Positions 8,807 through 18,312 of a stretch of DNA of 64,000 bases are shown here, piece after piece (the stretch's first letter is position 1; each line of letters starts with the position of its first letter). Position numbers and translations under genes: made by a program. A model generated the notes under the pieces. It was given only the letters and a program-made list of their open reading frames with translations. It made no database searches and was not told where the DNA came from. The stretch is from Chitinibacter sp. GC72 (GTDB lineage: Bacteria > Pseudomonadota > Gammaproteobacteria > Burkholderiales > Chitinibacteraceae), in the NCBI RefSeq assembly GCF_009760905.1, contig NZ_VIRW01000006.1, positions 62,001 to 126,000 on the forward strand, written 5' to 3'.

Positions 8807-9811
8807 CTAGCGCAAACCCAGCAGGCTTTCAACGTAGCGTTTGACGCCCTCTTCAACCGTCAGGAATTTGTCCTGATAACCGGCCTCGCGCAGCAGGGTC
8901 AGATCGGCCTCGGTAAAGCACTGATATTTGCCTTTCAAGGCCTCGGGAAACTCGGTGTATTCCAGAATGCCTTGCGCGAGCATTTCGTCAAGCGTGAGCG
9001 CCGGCTTGCCCTCGGCAGCGCGGCACGTATTGACGGCGGTAATTGCGATGTCGTTAAACGGCTGCGAGCGGCCAGTGCCAACATTGTAAATGCCACACAC
9101 TTCGGGATTTTCCAGAAACCACAGATTGACCTTCACAATGTCTTCAACCGAAACGAAATCGCGCGTGTGGCCGCCCGCAGGGTAGCCGTTATATTCGCCG
9201 AATAATTTGACTTTGCCGCTAGCCCGATACTGATTGAAATGATGGAAAGCGACCGACGCCATGCGCTCTTTATGCCATTCACGCGAGCCGTAGACGTTGA
9301 AATAACGGAAACCGGCCACTTGTGCGGTAATCTCGCCCGCGGCAATGCGCTGACGCAAAACCTGATCGAATAGCAGCTTTGAATAGCCATAAACATTCAG
9401 CGGCTGCTCGCAATCGGGCGTTTCGATAAAGCCGTTTTCGCCATTGCCATACGTCGCTGCCGACGAAGCATAGAGAAACTGCACTTCCTCGGCCTGACAC
9501 CATTCAAACAGGCTCAGCGTGTACTGATAGTTGTTGTCCATCATGTACTTGCCGTTGTGCTCCATCGTGTCCGAGCAAGCGCCCTGATGCAGTACGGCAG
9601 TCACCATGCCGTCAAACGTACCGGCGGCAAGTTCTTCGATAAAGTCGTGCTTATCGAGGTAGTGCGCAATTTGCAGATCGGCCAGATTGCGGAATTTATC
9701 GCCGCGAGTCAGATTGTCGACTGCAATAATGTCGGTTTCGCCGCGCTCATTGAGCGCCTTGATTATGTTCGAGCCGATAAAACCGGCTGCGCCGGTAACG
9801 ATGATCGCCAT
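8807..9811 (-). CDS. hldD: ADP-L-glycero-D-manno-heptose 6-epimerase
   Basis: This 334-residue short-chain dehydrogenase-type epimerase interconverts ADP-D- and ADP-L-glycero-manno-heptose for the inner core of lipopolysaccharide. It shows the NADP-binding GAAGFIGSN (residues 7-15), the HldD-typical segment [12 protein letters not shown], the SSAATYG strand and the catalytic YGYSK Tyr-Lys pair. The C-terminal part, with [13 protein letters not shown], is also characteristic. It is a single gene on the minus strand; the next gene upstream starts about 120 bp away. It marks the host as Gram-negative with heptose-containing LPS. Confidence 0.96.
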   Translation of the reverse strand: MAIIVTGAAGFIGSNIIKALNERGETDIIAVDNLTRGDKFRNLADLQIAHYLDKHDFIEELAAGTFDGMVTAVLHQGACSDTMEHNGKYMMDNNYQYTLSLFEWCQAEEVQFLYASSAATYGNGENGFIETPDCEQPLNVYGYSKLLFDQVLRQRIAAGEITAQVAGFRYFNVYGSREWHKERMASVAFHHFNQYRASGKVKLFGEYNGYPAGGHTRDFVSVEDIVKVNLWFLENPEVCGIYNVGTGRSQPFNDIAITAVNTCRAAEGKPALTLDEMLAQGILEYTEFPEALKGKYQCFTEADLTLLREAGYQDKFLTVEEGVKRYVESLLGLR

Positions 9812-9929
9812 GATTTATCCTTATTGCTAAGTAGCAAGACAAAAGTCCTCACGCATCGTTACTTCGTCTCGACGTACGAGTGTACTGTCTTCGACTTCGT
9901 GCCTTGCGTAAGAACGTTTGGATGGTTAT

Positions 9930-11711
9930 TTAAAGAGTTGCTGTTGTTTTAATCCGCGTACATAGGGCGAGGTAAAGCCACGCTGCGTGCGGCATCCACT
10001 GCTCGGTCCAGCGCCAGCTATTGGCCATCGTCGCAATCTCGCTTGGGCGGAAATCAATGTCGGTTTCATCGTCCAGTCCGCTGGTAATGCCATTGCAGAC
10101 GCCGCCCGGCGCATTAAAGAAGCCCGGCTCGTAACGTGGATTATTGCGGCCCCAGCCTTGCAGCATGCAGGCATCAAACGGATTATTCCCCAGCACCCAA
10201 TCAAGCGCAGATTGCTCATAGCGAGTTAATTGCTGAACAAACTCGGTTTCACCAGAAAACAGCACTTGCGCACGCGCAGCCGCAGCGGCAATCGAGCCCA
10301 GCCGGGCATTCTCACCCTGCCACCAGTAGCCTGTACCATTGTCATGCGGAATAAAGAACTGGGTATTACCCTGTACGCCTTGCTGCATAACGTATTGGCG
10401 CGGATACCCAAAGGGGTTATTCACTTCAGCAAAGGTAATTCTGAATTCATACTCGTATGCCTTGCGCAGCGCTGCTTTGATTTGCTCAACCAATACGCTG
10501 CTTGGGCAAACTTCGATAAAGCGCATCAGCGCGATATACGGCAAGCCCGCTTCTGCGGCGTGGAAGAAGCTGCGCTGGCCTGCATGATCGGCAACAAACC
10601 AGCCCTCGGCTTGCTGGCGAGCGAGCAGGCTTTTCACCCGCAGCTCGGCAGCGGCCTGATATTGCGCGTCGCCGCTGGCGGCTAGCAACTCACTGGCGGC
10701 GAGCAAAGCACAGTAGTCATCGATGATGTTTTCAACGCCGTCTTCAAGGTAAGCGACGTTATTTTTTTCCAGATCGGCAAAGCCTTTTTTGGCGCCAGCC
10801 AGATAGTTTGCGCGGGTAAACTCGCCGTCGCGATTCAGGCTTGACGCGCGCGCCAGCGCTGCAATCGCTGCGCCGCCGCCCTGACGATACGCCGATTGAT
10901 ACGAGGCGTATTTATCGCCCTTATTGGTTTTATATTCGCACAGCGAGCGGCGCGCCGGATCTTTACTCCACTGGTCGAACTGCGTCATATAGAAAAAGCC
11001 AGCGTCATCCTGCATGCGCAGCAGGAAATCAGCGCCGTGGCTGGCTTCATCGGTAATGCGCTCGTAAAACCATTTATTAAAAAAGGCGATTTTTTCTGCG
11101 TCATCAGGGATTAAATCCAGCTTGATATGGTCTTCAATCCAGACCGGGCGCGCTGGAAATTGCTGCAAACCGTCGATCAGATTCCAGACGACTTGCGGCG
11201 TTTGCTGCGGATTCATGTACTGCGCAAAGGATAGATGCGACATGTATTTGGACACATCGCCCGAAGCGTCGTACCAGCCACCGTGGACATCGCGTACTTT
11301 GTCCGACTCGACCACCGGCGCAGTCCGATCAGCGGCGTCAAAAATACCGGTGCAGCGCTGGCCTTTGATGTAATGCACAATGTCGGAAATCAGCAACTCG
11401 CCCAGAAGATGCGCGGCGATTTTGAATGAGCTCGACACCAGCGGCGGCTGCATCTCGTCAACCGCAATAAAATATTCGCCCACGGTATCGAGCGCAGAAA
11501 AATCGGCCTGCCAGTAATGGCGTTTTTTGCCATCATGCGTCCAGTTGGCCACAGTACCCTGCGGGAGTATTGAGCCACGATGCACAGCCAGGCGCGTGCT
11601 GGCGTCATATACGGTGAAGGACTTGCCATTCAATACATCAGCAGGCGCATCAATAGTGGCGGCTTTACGGGCACGCGGTTCGAAACCGAGGTGATTCAGA
11701 ATGATTTTCAA
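9930..11711 (-). CDS. Glycoside hydrolase family 9, probable cytoplasmic exo-glucosaminidase/cellodextrinase
   Basis: An Ig-like CelD_N domain (residues about 1-90) precedes a GH9 catalytic domain. GGWYDASGD carries the aspartate pair, VLGNNPFDACMLQGWG and the NAPGGVCNG region form the substrate site, and a glutamate in WRWTEQW is the likely proton donor. No signal peptide is seen, so it should act on imported oligosaccharides. In Vibrio, intracellular GH9 enzymes next to a sugar kinase cleave chitosan (GlcN) oligomers; a beta-glucosidase role on cellodextrins is the alternative. There is no ATG: TTG at 11711 sits just before the conserved KIILNHLGF start, with an in-frame TTG at 11735 as alternative. 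It is paired with the ROK kinase upstream. Confidence 0.85.
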   Translation of the reverse strand: MKIILNHLGFEPRARKAATIDAPADVLNGKSFTVYDASTRLAVHRGSILPQGTVANWTHDGKKRHYWQADFSALDTVGEYFIAVDEMQPPLVSSSFKIAAHLLGELLISDIVHYIKGQRCTGIFDAADRTAPVVESDKVRDVHGGWYDASGDVSKYMSHLSFAQYMNPQQTPQVVWNLIDGLQQFPARPVWIEDHIKLDLIPDDAEKIAFFNKWFYERITDEASHGADFLLRMQDDAGFFYMTQFDQWSKDPARRSLCEYKTNKGDKYASYQSAYRQGGGAAIAALARASSLNRDGEFTRANYLAGAKKGFADLEKNNVAYLEDGVENIIDDYCALLAASELLAASGDAQYQAAAELRVKSLLARQQAEGWFVADHAGQRSFFHAAEAGLPYIALMRFIEVCPSSVLVEQIKAALRKAYEYEFRITFAEVNNPFGYPRQYVMQQGVQGNTQFFIPHDNGTGYWWQGENARLGSIAAAAARAQVLFSGETEFVQQLTRYEQSALDWVLGNNPFDACMLQGWGRNNPRYEPGFFNAPGGVCNGITSGLDDETDIDFRPSEIATMANSWRWTEQWMPHAAWLYLALCTRIKTTATL

Positions 11712-11762
11712 AATTGGCTCACTAGATAATTTCAATCAATAAAACGGCTTGTCCGCACCCGC

Positions 11763-12650
11763 TTAGCGTACCGCAGCAGGGTAGGTATTGAGCCAGTTTT
11801 TCACCGCGCCGATCATGCCGGCATGATTGCCCGCACTAGCGAGTACGATCTGGCTCATGTTTTTAAAATCGGGCAGCAAAACCTTATCAACTGCAGCACT
11901 GAGTTCAGCCAGAAACACCGGGCCACGCGCGGTAATTCCACCGCCAATTACCAGTCGCTCCGGATTAAGCGCATAAATCAGATTGGCCAACCCAGTCGCC
12001 AGAAAAGCAAACCATTGATCAACAACCTGGCTAATTTGCGCATCACCCTGATCGTACAGGGCAAAAATAGCGCGACCATCAAGCGAGCGGCCAGCATCCA
12101 GCACCTGTACCCGGTGCTGCAAGCCGCGCATTGACGCGTAGTCTTCCCAGATCAGGCCATCGACCAGCATATAACCCCATTCACCCGCCGCCGCACGGTG
12201 GCCACGATAGATGCGATCATTAATCACAATGCCGCCGCCAATGCCGGTGCCGATGGCAACGGCAATATAGTTTTCCACACCTTGCGCCGCGCCACGCCAG
12301 CCCTCGGCAATCGCAACGCAATTGACGTCATTATCAATGGCCACAGGCAATTGCAAGGCAGCTTCCAGCTCGGCTTTAACTTGCGTGCCGGTATAGCCAG
12401 CTATCGCTTCGGCTGCGCCGAGTACGACGCCAGTTTTGGCGTCAATCAGCCCAAAGCTGCTGATCGCGATCCCGGCGGGCTGGTAGGCCGCCTTGAGTGG
12501 CTCGGCCAGCGCAATCAGCACCTTGAGCAAGCCCGCGCCACCACCCAGCTTGGGGGTGTCGCACAATTCGGCAGACAATACCTGCCCGGCTTCATCCACG
12601 ATGCCGTATTTGATTTGCGTGCCACCAATATCAAAAGCAATTAGATTCAT
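11763..12650 (-). CDS. ROK-family sugar kinase
   Basis: This 295-residue ROK kinase has the phosphate-binding loops FDIGGTQIKYG (residues 5-15) and VAIGTGIGGGIV. The usual zinc motif CxCGxxGCxE of most ROK kinases and repressors is missing (the place reads AAGEWGYMLVDG). This is a feature of the subfamily related to beta-glucoside and some hexosamine kinases. There is no DNA-binding domain, so it is an enzyme, not a repressor. Lying directly upstream of the GH9 gene and co-directional with it, it probably phosphorylates the released glucosamine or glucose (inference). Confidence 0.85.
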   Translation of the reverse strand: MNLIAFDIGGTQIKYGIVDEAGQVLSAELCDTPKLGGGAGLLKVLIALAEPLKAAYQPAGIAISSFGLIDAKTGVVLGAAEAIAGYTGTQVKAELEAALQLPVAIDNDVNCVAIAEGWRGAAQGVENYIAVAIGTGIGGGIVINDRIYRGHRAAAGEWGYMLVDGLIWEDYASMRGLQHRVQVLDAGRSLDGRAIFALYDQGDAQISQVVDQWFAFLATGLANLIYALNPERLVIGGGITARGPVFLAELSAAVDKVLLPDFKNMSQIVLASAGNHAGMIGAVKNWLNTYPAAVR

Positions 12651-12658
12651 CTCTTACC

Positions 12659-13354
12659 TCAAGCCTGCCCGATGATATGAGCGCGAGCCCAGTCAACCGG
12701 GGTTTTATTGTGTTCGGCCAGATAGGCATTTGCGGCAGAAAAATGGCCGCAGCCCAGAAAGCCCCGATACGCCGACAAAGGCGATGGATGCGCCGATTTG
12801 AGCACGCAATGCTGCGATTCATCAATCAGGGTTGCCCGCTTCTGCGCATGCGCGCCCCATAATACAAAAACAAGATTGCGCTGCGTGTGTGCCAGATGCG
12901 CGATGATCGCATTGGTAATCACCTCCCAACCCAGCTTGCCGTGCGAACCGGCACAATCGGCACGCACGGTCAGCGAGGTATTGAGCAATAAAACGCCCTG
13001 CTCTGCCCAGCCAGCCAGATTGCCGTGTTGCGGCGGCGTCAGGCCAAAATCGCGCGCCAGCTCCTGCCAGATATTGCGCAAAGACGGCGGAGTTTTCACG
13101 CCATGCGGCACAGAAAAAGCCAGCCCGTGCGCTTCGCCTGCGCCGTGATATGGATCTTGCCCCAAAATAACCACTTTCACCTGCGCGGGTGACAAGCTCG
13201 CCAAGGCATTAAACCAGCACTCACGCGGCGGGAAAACCTGCTGCTCAGTGATTTCCTGCGCCAGATAGCGCTCCAGACTGGCGATTTTGGGGTGGGATAA
13301 TGCTTGAGCAAGTGGCGCTTGCCAGTCAGCAGGAATCAATGACGACAAATTCAT
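12659..13354 (-). CDS. ung: Uracil-DNA glycosylase
   Basis: This 231-residue family 1 UDG removes uracil from DNA, the first step of base-excision repair. The catalytic water-activating motif GQDPYHGAGEAHGLAFSV, with Asp in GQDPYH, and the DNA-intercalation motif HPSPLSAYRG near the C terminus are intact. The start overlaps the stop of the upstream small gene by four bases, and the kinase gene starts 9 bp downstream, so the four minus-strand genes from 13863 to 9930 may form one operon. Confidence 0.96.
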   Translation of the reverse strand: MNLSSLIPADWQAPLAQALSHPKIASLERYLAQEITEQQVFPPRECWFNALASLSPAQVKVVILGQDPYHGAGEAHGLAFSVPHGVKTPPSLRNIWQELARDFGLTPPQHGNLAGWAEQGVLLLNTSLTVRADCAGSHGKLGWEVITNAIIAHLAHTQRNLVFVLWGAHAQKRATLIDESQHCVLKSAHPSPLSAYRGFLGCGHFSAANAYLAEHNKTPVDWARAHIIGQA

Positions 13355-13863
13355 GGTTGAGTCTGTTTCGCTAATTGAATGGCACGCCGGTGATAACGAA
13401 ATACCGTTTGTTCAAACTGGTCTTGCAACTGCGGGCTATTGAAGATCAGCTCGGCGATGCACAAAGCACCCTGTTCATCAGGCTGTACCGCACAGATTTT
13501 GGCCTCAATACCCAGCACCAGCGGAAAGCGGCTAGAAAACGCCAAGCGAACCAGCCCTTGTTCACCCAGCCGGGGCGCAGTGCGCGCCTGCCAGGCCAGC
13601 TGGGACAAACCAACCGTCAGCGCCTGCGCTTCAGGCAGCTGCATAGTCTGGCTTCTGGCCAGCCAGAGCAAGAGTAAATCCTGCCTCGCTTGCGCCAGCT
13701 CAATGGATTCGCTGTTTTGCTCAAAATCAGCCAGCACCAGCAAGTAACGAATGGCCTCCCATTCATCACTACCGCAATCATGTACGCCGCCGTCTTGCGC
13801 CTGCCAGCAAAAAGGCAAGCTTGCGGAAAAAGCCGGACCTGAGATGGGATTGATCACACGCAA
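13351..13863 (-). CDS. Conserved hypothetical protein, possibly PilZ-like
   Basis: This 170-residue soluble protein was not recognised with certainty. It has no signal peptide or membrane segment. The middle is helical; the C-terminal third (LVRLAFSSRFPLVLGIEAKI to QFEQTVFRYHRR) has the strand-then-helix ending often seen in PilZ-type proteins, but no clear RxxxR/DxSxxG c-di-GMP motif. The start codon is TTG at 13863 (GAGG five bases upstream) or GTG at 13857. It is translationally coupled to ung through a four-base overlap. Confidence 0.6.
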   Translation of the reverse strand: MRVINPISGPAFSASLPFCWQAQDGGVHDCGSDEWEAIRYLLVLADFEQNSESIELAQARQDLLLLWLARSQTMQLPEAQALTVGLSQLAWQARTAPRLGEQGLVRLAFSSRFPLVLGIEAKICAVQPDEQGALCIAELIFNSPQLQDQFEQTVFRYHRRAIQLAKQTQP

Positions 13864-14015
13864 ACAGACCTCAATAGTTTTGGGCGATTATATCGTTGAA
13901 AAAGTGCTTTCGGGGGTGGATTCAACGAGTAAATACGAAGAGCGAGCCCGAAATAGTTCACAGCACTGATGTTATGACTAAAATGCAGTACCACTTACAG
14001 CCGAGCCCAATCATC

Positions 14016-14813
14016 ATGCCAACCTTCCGCCTTGCCACACTACTCTGTAGCAGCGTGTTTTTACTCCCCGGTTTATCACTGGCCAGCAGCGTCAGCCATA
14101 GCAAAGCCAAGCATGCCGCGCCGCATGATCCATCTCACTGGAGCTACGAAGGCAGCACAGGTGCAGAACACTGGGGCAATATGAAGCCTGAATTTGCCTT
14201 GTGCAAATCGGGCACCCAGCAATCGCCTATCAATATCAATGAAGTGTATTCGCAGCCGCTTGATAAGCTGCAGTTTGATTACCAACCCAGCAAACTGAAT
14301 ATTCAGAACAATGGCCACACGATACAGCTCAATTACGATCCGGGCAGTTTTCTGATGGTGGGCCAAGATAAATATCAATTGCTGCAATTTCACTTTCACA
14401 CACCGAGCGAAGAGGCCGTGGGTGGCAAGCGTTATCCTATGGTTGCCCATATGGTGCATAGAAATGATGCAGGCCAACTGGCTGTGGTCGCTGTCCTGAT
14501 CAATCAGGGCAAGAGCGAGCACGCACTGATTCGGCAATTCTGGGCCAAATTGCCTGGAGAACATTATGAAACGCGGATTTTTGACCAGAGCAAATACAGT
14601 GCAGCCAACTTGCTGCCGGGCAATCGGGCCTACTGGACATTCATGGGCTCATTGACCACCCCGCCGTGCTCTGAAGGCGTACGCTGGTTTGTTTTAAAGC
14701 AGCCCATTCATCTGTCAGCCCAGCAAATCAGCCGCTTCAAACGGGAATTTGCAATGAATGCCCGTCCCTTGCAAGGCTTGTTTGAACGGGCCGTCATCGA
14801 TAGCGGTCAATAA
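14016..14813 (+). CDS. Secreted alpha-class carbonic anhydrase
   Basis: This 265-residue precursor (from the Met at 14016) begins with a signal peptide ending in LPGLSLA. The alpha-carbonic anhydrase core follows: HWSYEG near the N terminus, the zinc histidines in QFHFHTPSE and the third in VAHMVHRND, and the closing segment GSLTTPPCSEGVRW. It hydrates CO2 in the periplasm. Upstream in-frame Mets (13896, 13974) would only lengthen the leader, and no start has a convincing ribosome site. The gene is monocistronic, divergent from the 13863 gene and convergent with the chemoreceptor. Confidence 0.9.
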   Translation: MPTFRLATLLCSSVFLLPGLSLASSVSHSKAKHAAPHDPSHWSYEGSTGAEHWGNMKPEFALCKSGTQQSPININEVYSQPLDKLQFDYQPSKLNIQNNGHTIQLNYDPGSFLMVGQDKYQLLQFHFHTPSEEAVGGKRYPMVAHMVHRNDAGQLAVVAVLINQGKSEHALIRQFWAKLPGEHYETRIFDQSKYSAANLLPGNRAYWTFMGSLTTPPCSEGVRWFVLKQPIHLSAQQISRFKREFAMNARPLQGLFERAVIDSGQ

Positions 14814-14819
14814 ACCGGC

Positions 14820-14848
14820 GGGTAGGTCAGCCTAGGTCTGGCCTACCC
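14820..14848. terminator. Probable terminator hairpin between convergent genes
   Basis: GGGTAGGTCAG and CTGGCCTACCC pair over 11 positions with one mismatch and a 7-base loop. Only a short T run follows on the plus side, so termination strength is uncertain. Confidence 0.5.
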
Positions 14849-14873
14849 TTTACCAAGCAATCAGGACGAGCAA

Positions 14874-17441
14874 TTAGAACTCTTCCCAGTGTTCATCCTG
14901 AGCCGTATGCCGCGCTAGTGCACCTTGCGAGGATACCGGTACAGGGCGTGATGCCGAAGTTCTCTTGCTTGCAGGAGGCTTCGATTGGCTGATTGACGCA
15001 AGGCGAGCGATATGGGGATTGCCAGAAACGGCAGGTCGGGGGCCTTGTAAAGTAATCGACTGGGCGTGGTTTAATTTAAAGACACTGACTGCTTCGGCCA
15101 GCAATTGTGCCTGCTCTTCCAGCGACTCGGCAGCGGCAGAAGCTTCTTCCACTAGCGCTGCATTTTGCTGCGTCACTTCGTCCATCTGGATAATCGCCTG
15201 ATTAACTTGGCCTATACCGGCGCTTTGCTCGGCAGACGCGGCCGAAATTTCGCCGATGATGTCGGTCACGCGCTTGATACTGCTCTCGATCTCGCTCATG
15301 GTGCTCCCGGCTTCAGCAACCAGTTTGGCGCCACCTTCAACCTTGGAGACCGAATCGCCAATCAGGTTTTTGATTTCCTTGGCGGCCAGTGCCGAGCGTT
15401 GCGCCAGATTTCTAACCTCGGCCGCCACGACCGCAAACCCGCGCCCTTGCTCGCCTGCGCGCGCAGCCTCGACAGCGGCATTGAGCGCCAGAATATTGGT
15501 TTGAAAGGCGATACCGTCGATTACGCTGATAATGTCGACAATCTTGCGTGAGGAATCATTAATCGAGCTCATGGTTTCAACCACCTTGCTCACCACCTCG
15601 CCACCCTTGGTTGCCACATCAGAAGAAGTACGCGCCAGCTGGCTGGCTACAATGGCATTTTCCGCATTCTGCTTCACGGTACTGGTCAGCTCTTCCATAC
15701 TGGAAGCGGTTTCTTCAAGGCTGGCCGCCTGCGCTTCCGTCCTGCGTGACAAGTCACTATTTCCGAGTGAAATTTCTTTAGCCGCAGCGTTAATCGACGC
15801 GCCGGAAGACTGAATCTCACTCACCAAACGCTGCAGATTTTCCACCGTCGCATTGACGCCTTGCTTGGTTTCGCCAAACAGGCCCGGATAATCCTTGCTG
15901 ATGCTCTGCGTCAAATCGCCAGCAGCCAGGGCATTGGCAATCCTCATCACATCGCGCAAGCCAGTGTCGGTGACTTCGGAGAGCTGGTTAAGCAGCTCTG
16001 ACAGACGCCGTGTGTAGCCTTGCTTGTCACTCAAATCGATTTTGCGGCTGAAATCCCCCTGCATGGCAGCGGCTTCGACGACCTGCTCGATTTGCGCCAC
16101 TACTTTTCGCAAAGCCTCAACCGTTGCATTCACCCCATGACGGGTAGCGCCAAACAAGCCAGGGTATTCTTTGGTTATCGACTGACTCAGATCACCCGCT
16201 GCCAGCGCATTGGACACCCGCAAAACGTCGTTAAAGCCCAGATCGCAGGTGGCAATCAACTGGTTCAGATCGTCAATCATGGCTTTGAACATGAACTGAT
16301 ATTTATTGGCATCAGCCCGCGGACTGAAATCACCGCGCGAGCCTGACTCGGCCAGCAGCTTAACGTCGTTGCTAATGGCCAGTAGCGACGCTTTGACCTG
16401 ATCAATCGCCTCGGTAATCTGGGCTTTATCGCCAGGCAGCCTATCCATATCCGGCTGAAAATTGCCGCGCGCGTACTCGCTAATGACCTGAACGACCTTC
16501 ATTTTGACGGCGATATGCGCATTGACCAGCTTGTTGATCTGCTCGGCCATCATGGCGAACTGGCCATTAAACTTGCTGGCATCCATCTGCACCTTGATCC
16601 AGCCCTGCTCATGCTGATCGGCCATCAATTGCTGCTCGGCAATAAAGGCACGGATGGCATCCTGCATGTGCTTCATCGCGTACATCACGCTGGAGTTGTC
16701 CTGCGCCTGCAGCGGAATCTGGTTATCTACACGGCCATTAGCCACTGCCAGCGCCACCGCAGCGGCCTGAGCTGGCTCACCGCCGAGCTGCTTCATCAAG
16801 ACCCGTACAATCAGCCAAGCGACCAGCACCGACAGCAGTACAGCCACCAAACCCAGTGTCATAATCTGCCATTTGGCCGTTTCACCTACTTTTTCAGTTT
16901 CGTCACCCGCCGTGTTCATCGCCTGGGATTGATAGGCAATTAGCTTTTGCAAGGCTTCAACATAAGCCTTGAAGCTTGTAGCCAGATCTGCGGTAATAAA
17001 TACCCCCGCCTGCTCTTTCTGTCCTGCCCTGATCATATCCAGATACCGCTCTAGATTTTGAACATACATTGCGCGGACCTCGAGGACGCTAGCGATCATG
17101 TCTTTTTCTTGCTCATTGCTGGCGTTTTTCTCCAGCTCGGCAAAACCGGCGCTCAATTTAGCGCGGTATTGTGCAACATGATCCAGCTGCTGCTGGACAT
17201 CACGTTCGTTAGCCATAATCAGCATATTGCGATTGCTAATGGCGACCTGACTCATGGTATTGATCAACTCATAGGTCGTCACCACCTTGGGGTAGCGATC
17301 ATGCACCAGCTTGTCAACCGTCGTATCGAGTGTATTGAGCCGGTTAATCGACATCAGCCCGATCAGCAGCAGCAATACAATCACCACACCAAAACCCAGC
17401 CCCAGCTGGGTTGACACCTTCATAGACCGAGTGCCAGACAT
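14874..17441 (-). CDS. Methyl-accepting chemotaxis protein with tandem HAMP-like units
   Basis: This is an 855-residue chemoreceptor. TM1 (residues about 13-30), a four-helix-bundle periplasmic sensor and TM2 (about 195-215, [19 protein letters not shown]) come first. A long cytoplasmic stretch of repeated HAMP-like modules follows (recurring phrases such as [27 protein letters not shown]). The signalling domain has the hairpin tip [33 protein letters not shown]. The chain ends in WEEF, matching the xWxxF pentapeptide that recruits CheR/CheB. The ATG at 17441 is chosen because GGAGG stands six bases upstream; a longer frame to 17546 is unlikely. The ligand is unknown. There are no other che genes here, so it is an orphan receptor. 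Confidence 0.93.
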   Translation of the reverse strand: MSGTRSMKVSTQLGLGFGVVIVLLLLIGLMSINRLNTLDTTVDKLVHDRYPKVVTTYELINTMSQVAISNRNMLIMANERDVQQQLDHVAQYRAKLSAGFAELEKNASNEQEKDMIASVLEVRAMYVQNLERYLDMIRAGQKEQAGVFITADLATSFKAYVEALQKLIAYQSQAMNTAGDETEKVGETAKWQIMTLGLVAVLLSVLVAWLIVRVLMKQLGGEPAQAAAVALAVANGRVDNQIPLQAQDNSSVMYAMKHMQDAIRAFIAEQQLMADQHEQGWIKVQMDASKFNGQFAMMAEQINKLVNAHIAVKMKVVQVISEYARGNFQPDMDRLPGDKAQITEAIDQVKASLLAISNDVKLLAESGSRGDFSPRADANKYQFMFKAMIDDLNQLIATCDLGFNDVLRVSNALAAGDLSQSITKEYPGLFGATRHGVNATVEALRKVVAQIEQVVEAAAMQGDFSRKIDLSDKQGYTRRLSELLNQLSEVTDTGLRDVMRIANALAAGDLTQSISKDYPGLFGETKQGVNATVENLQRLVSEIQSSGASINAAAKEISLGNSDLSRRTEAQAASLEETASSMEELTSTVKQNAENAIVASQLARTSSDVATKGGEVVSKVVETMSSINDSSRKIVDIISVIDGIAFQTNILALNAAVEAARAGEQGRGFAVVAAEVRNLAQRSALAAKEIKNLIGDSVSKVEGGAKLVAEAGSTMSEIESSIKRVTDIIGEISAASAEQSAGIGQVNQAIIQMDEVTQQNAALVEEASAAAESLEEQAQLLAEAVSVFKLNHAQSITLQGPRPAVSGNPHIARLASISQSKPPASKRTSASRPVPVSSQGALARHTAQDEHWEEF

Positions 17442-17811
17442 TGCACACCTCCAAGATAGCCCGACGAAAAAACCCGCTTCCCCGCGTGCAATGTTTATTG
17501 CCGCACGAAAGTTATTTAGGCACATGAATAAGCTCTTTGCTGACAATCAGGTTAATTAATTTGATCCAAGGCATAAAATAGTCATTCCAAGCTGGCAAAT
17601 AGCGGTGATATGTATCCACGCCTGCAGCCTGGCTGTTAAGAAAAAAACAGCCGTCAAGCACCCAGAATAGAGCCAATGGGTATATGCCCAAACTACAGTT
17701 GAATCAATGTCTAAATCAAGATACCCCATGATCACCTGCAAATTCATGCCATCGCCGTGCTGCTTGCGCTATGCTTTAGCCATCACTCATTGTTGGGTAC
17801 AGGTCATCGCT
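17442..17811. other. 370-bp divergent intergenic region
   Basis: It lies between the divergent chemoreceptor and DUF454 genes. It holds a short hairpin (GGCTGTT 17631-17637 / AACAGCC 17646-17652, A-rich loop) and one 49-bp repeat copy (17678-17726). No further gene is seen; promoters for both genes should be here but no strong consensus was picked out. Confidence 0.5.
17678..17726. repeat. 49-bp intergenic inverted repeat, copy 2 (diverged)
   Basis: It is the same length as the other two copies. The left end is GGGTATAT and the right end ATACCC with a mismatch in the stem. Read on the minus strand it shares TAGACATT and CTGTAG blocks with copy 3. Confidence 0.5.
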
Positions 17812-18204
17812 ATGAAACCGATCTATAAAATCCTGTTTACGCTCGGCGGCGTGCTGGCGCTGCTACTAGGTCTGATCGGTATAGTTTTGCCGGGGCTGCC
17901 GACGACGCCTTTCATCCTGCTGGCGGCGTATTGCTTTGCCAAAGGCTCGCATCGTCTGCACCAACGCCTGCTCGATCACCCCTGGTGTGGCGCACTGATT
18001 CGAGATTGGGAGCAACACCGCAGCCTGCCGCTACGGCTGAAATATCTGGCCATCGGCCTGATGCTGCTGATGTCCGGCCTGTCGATCTGGCAGCTGTCGA
18101 GTCAACCACTGGCTCAGGTCTCCATACTGATCGTGGCCTTGATCGGTGCGCTCACCGTGATCCGTATCCCTACCCGCAGCAGGATAGCCGGGCAGAGGCA
18201 ATAA
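17812..18204 (+). CDS. DUF454 (YbaN-like) inner-membrane protein
   Basis: This 130-residue membrane protein has two or three hydrophobic segments and the DUF454 signature GLIGIVLPGLPTTPFILLAAYCFAKGS, in which the PGLPTTPF loop follows the first membrane segment. The function of the family is unknown; YbaN-type genes often sit beside DNA polymerase or metabolic genes with no fixed partner. The Met at 17812 opens directly into the first membrane helix; the longer frame from 17707 would cover the intergenic repeat. An HPP-CBS gene follows 108 bp downstream on the same strand. Confidence 0.85.
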   Translation: MKPIYKILFTLGGVLALLLGLIGIVLPGLPTTPFILLAAYCFAKGSHRLHQRLLDHPWCGALIRDWEQHRSLPLRLKYLAIGLMLLMSGLSIWQLSSQPLAQVSILIVALIGALTVIRIPTRSRIAGQRQ

Positions 18205-18312
18205 CCCAGCTCACCGCCACGCTTGCACAAACACAAGCGCAGCTACCTACAATGCGCAGCGCAAAAACCGGCAAGCCTTGTAAGATGACGGTTTTATCTT
18301 CGGCCCAAGCTG

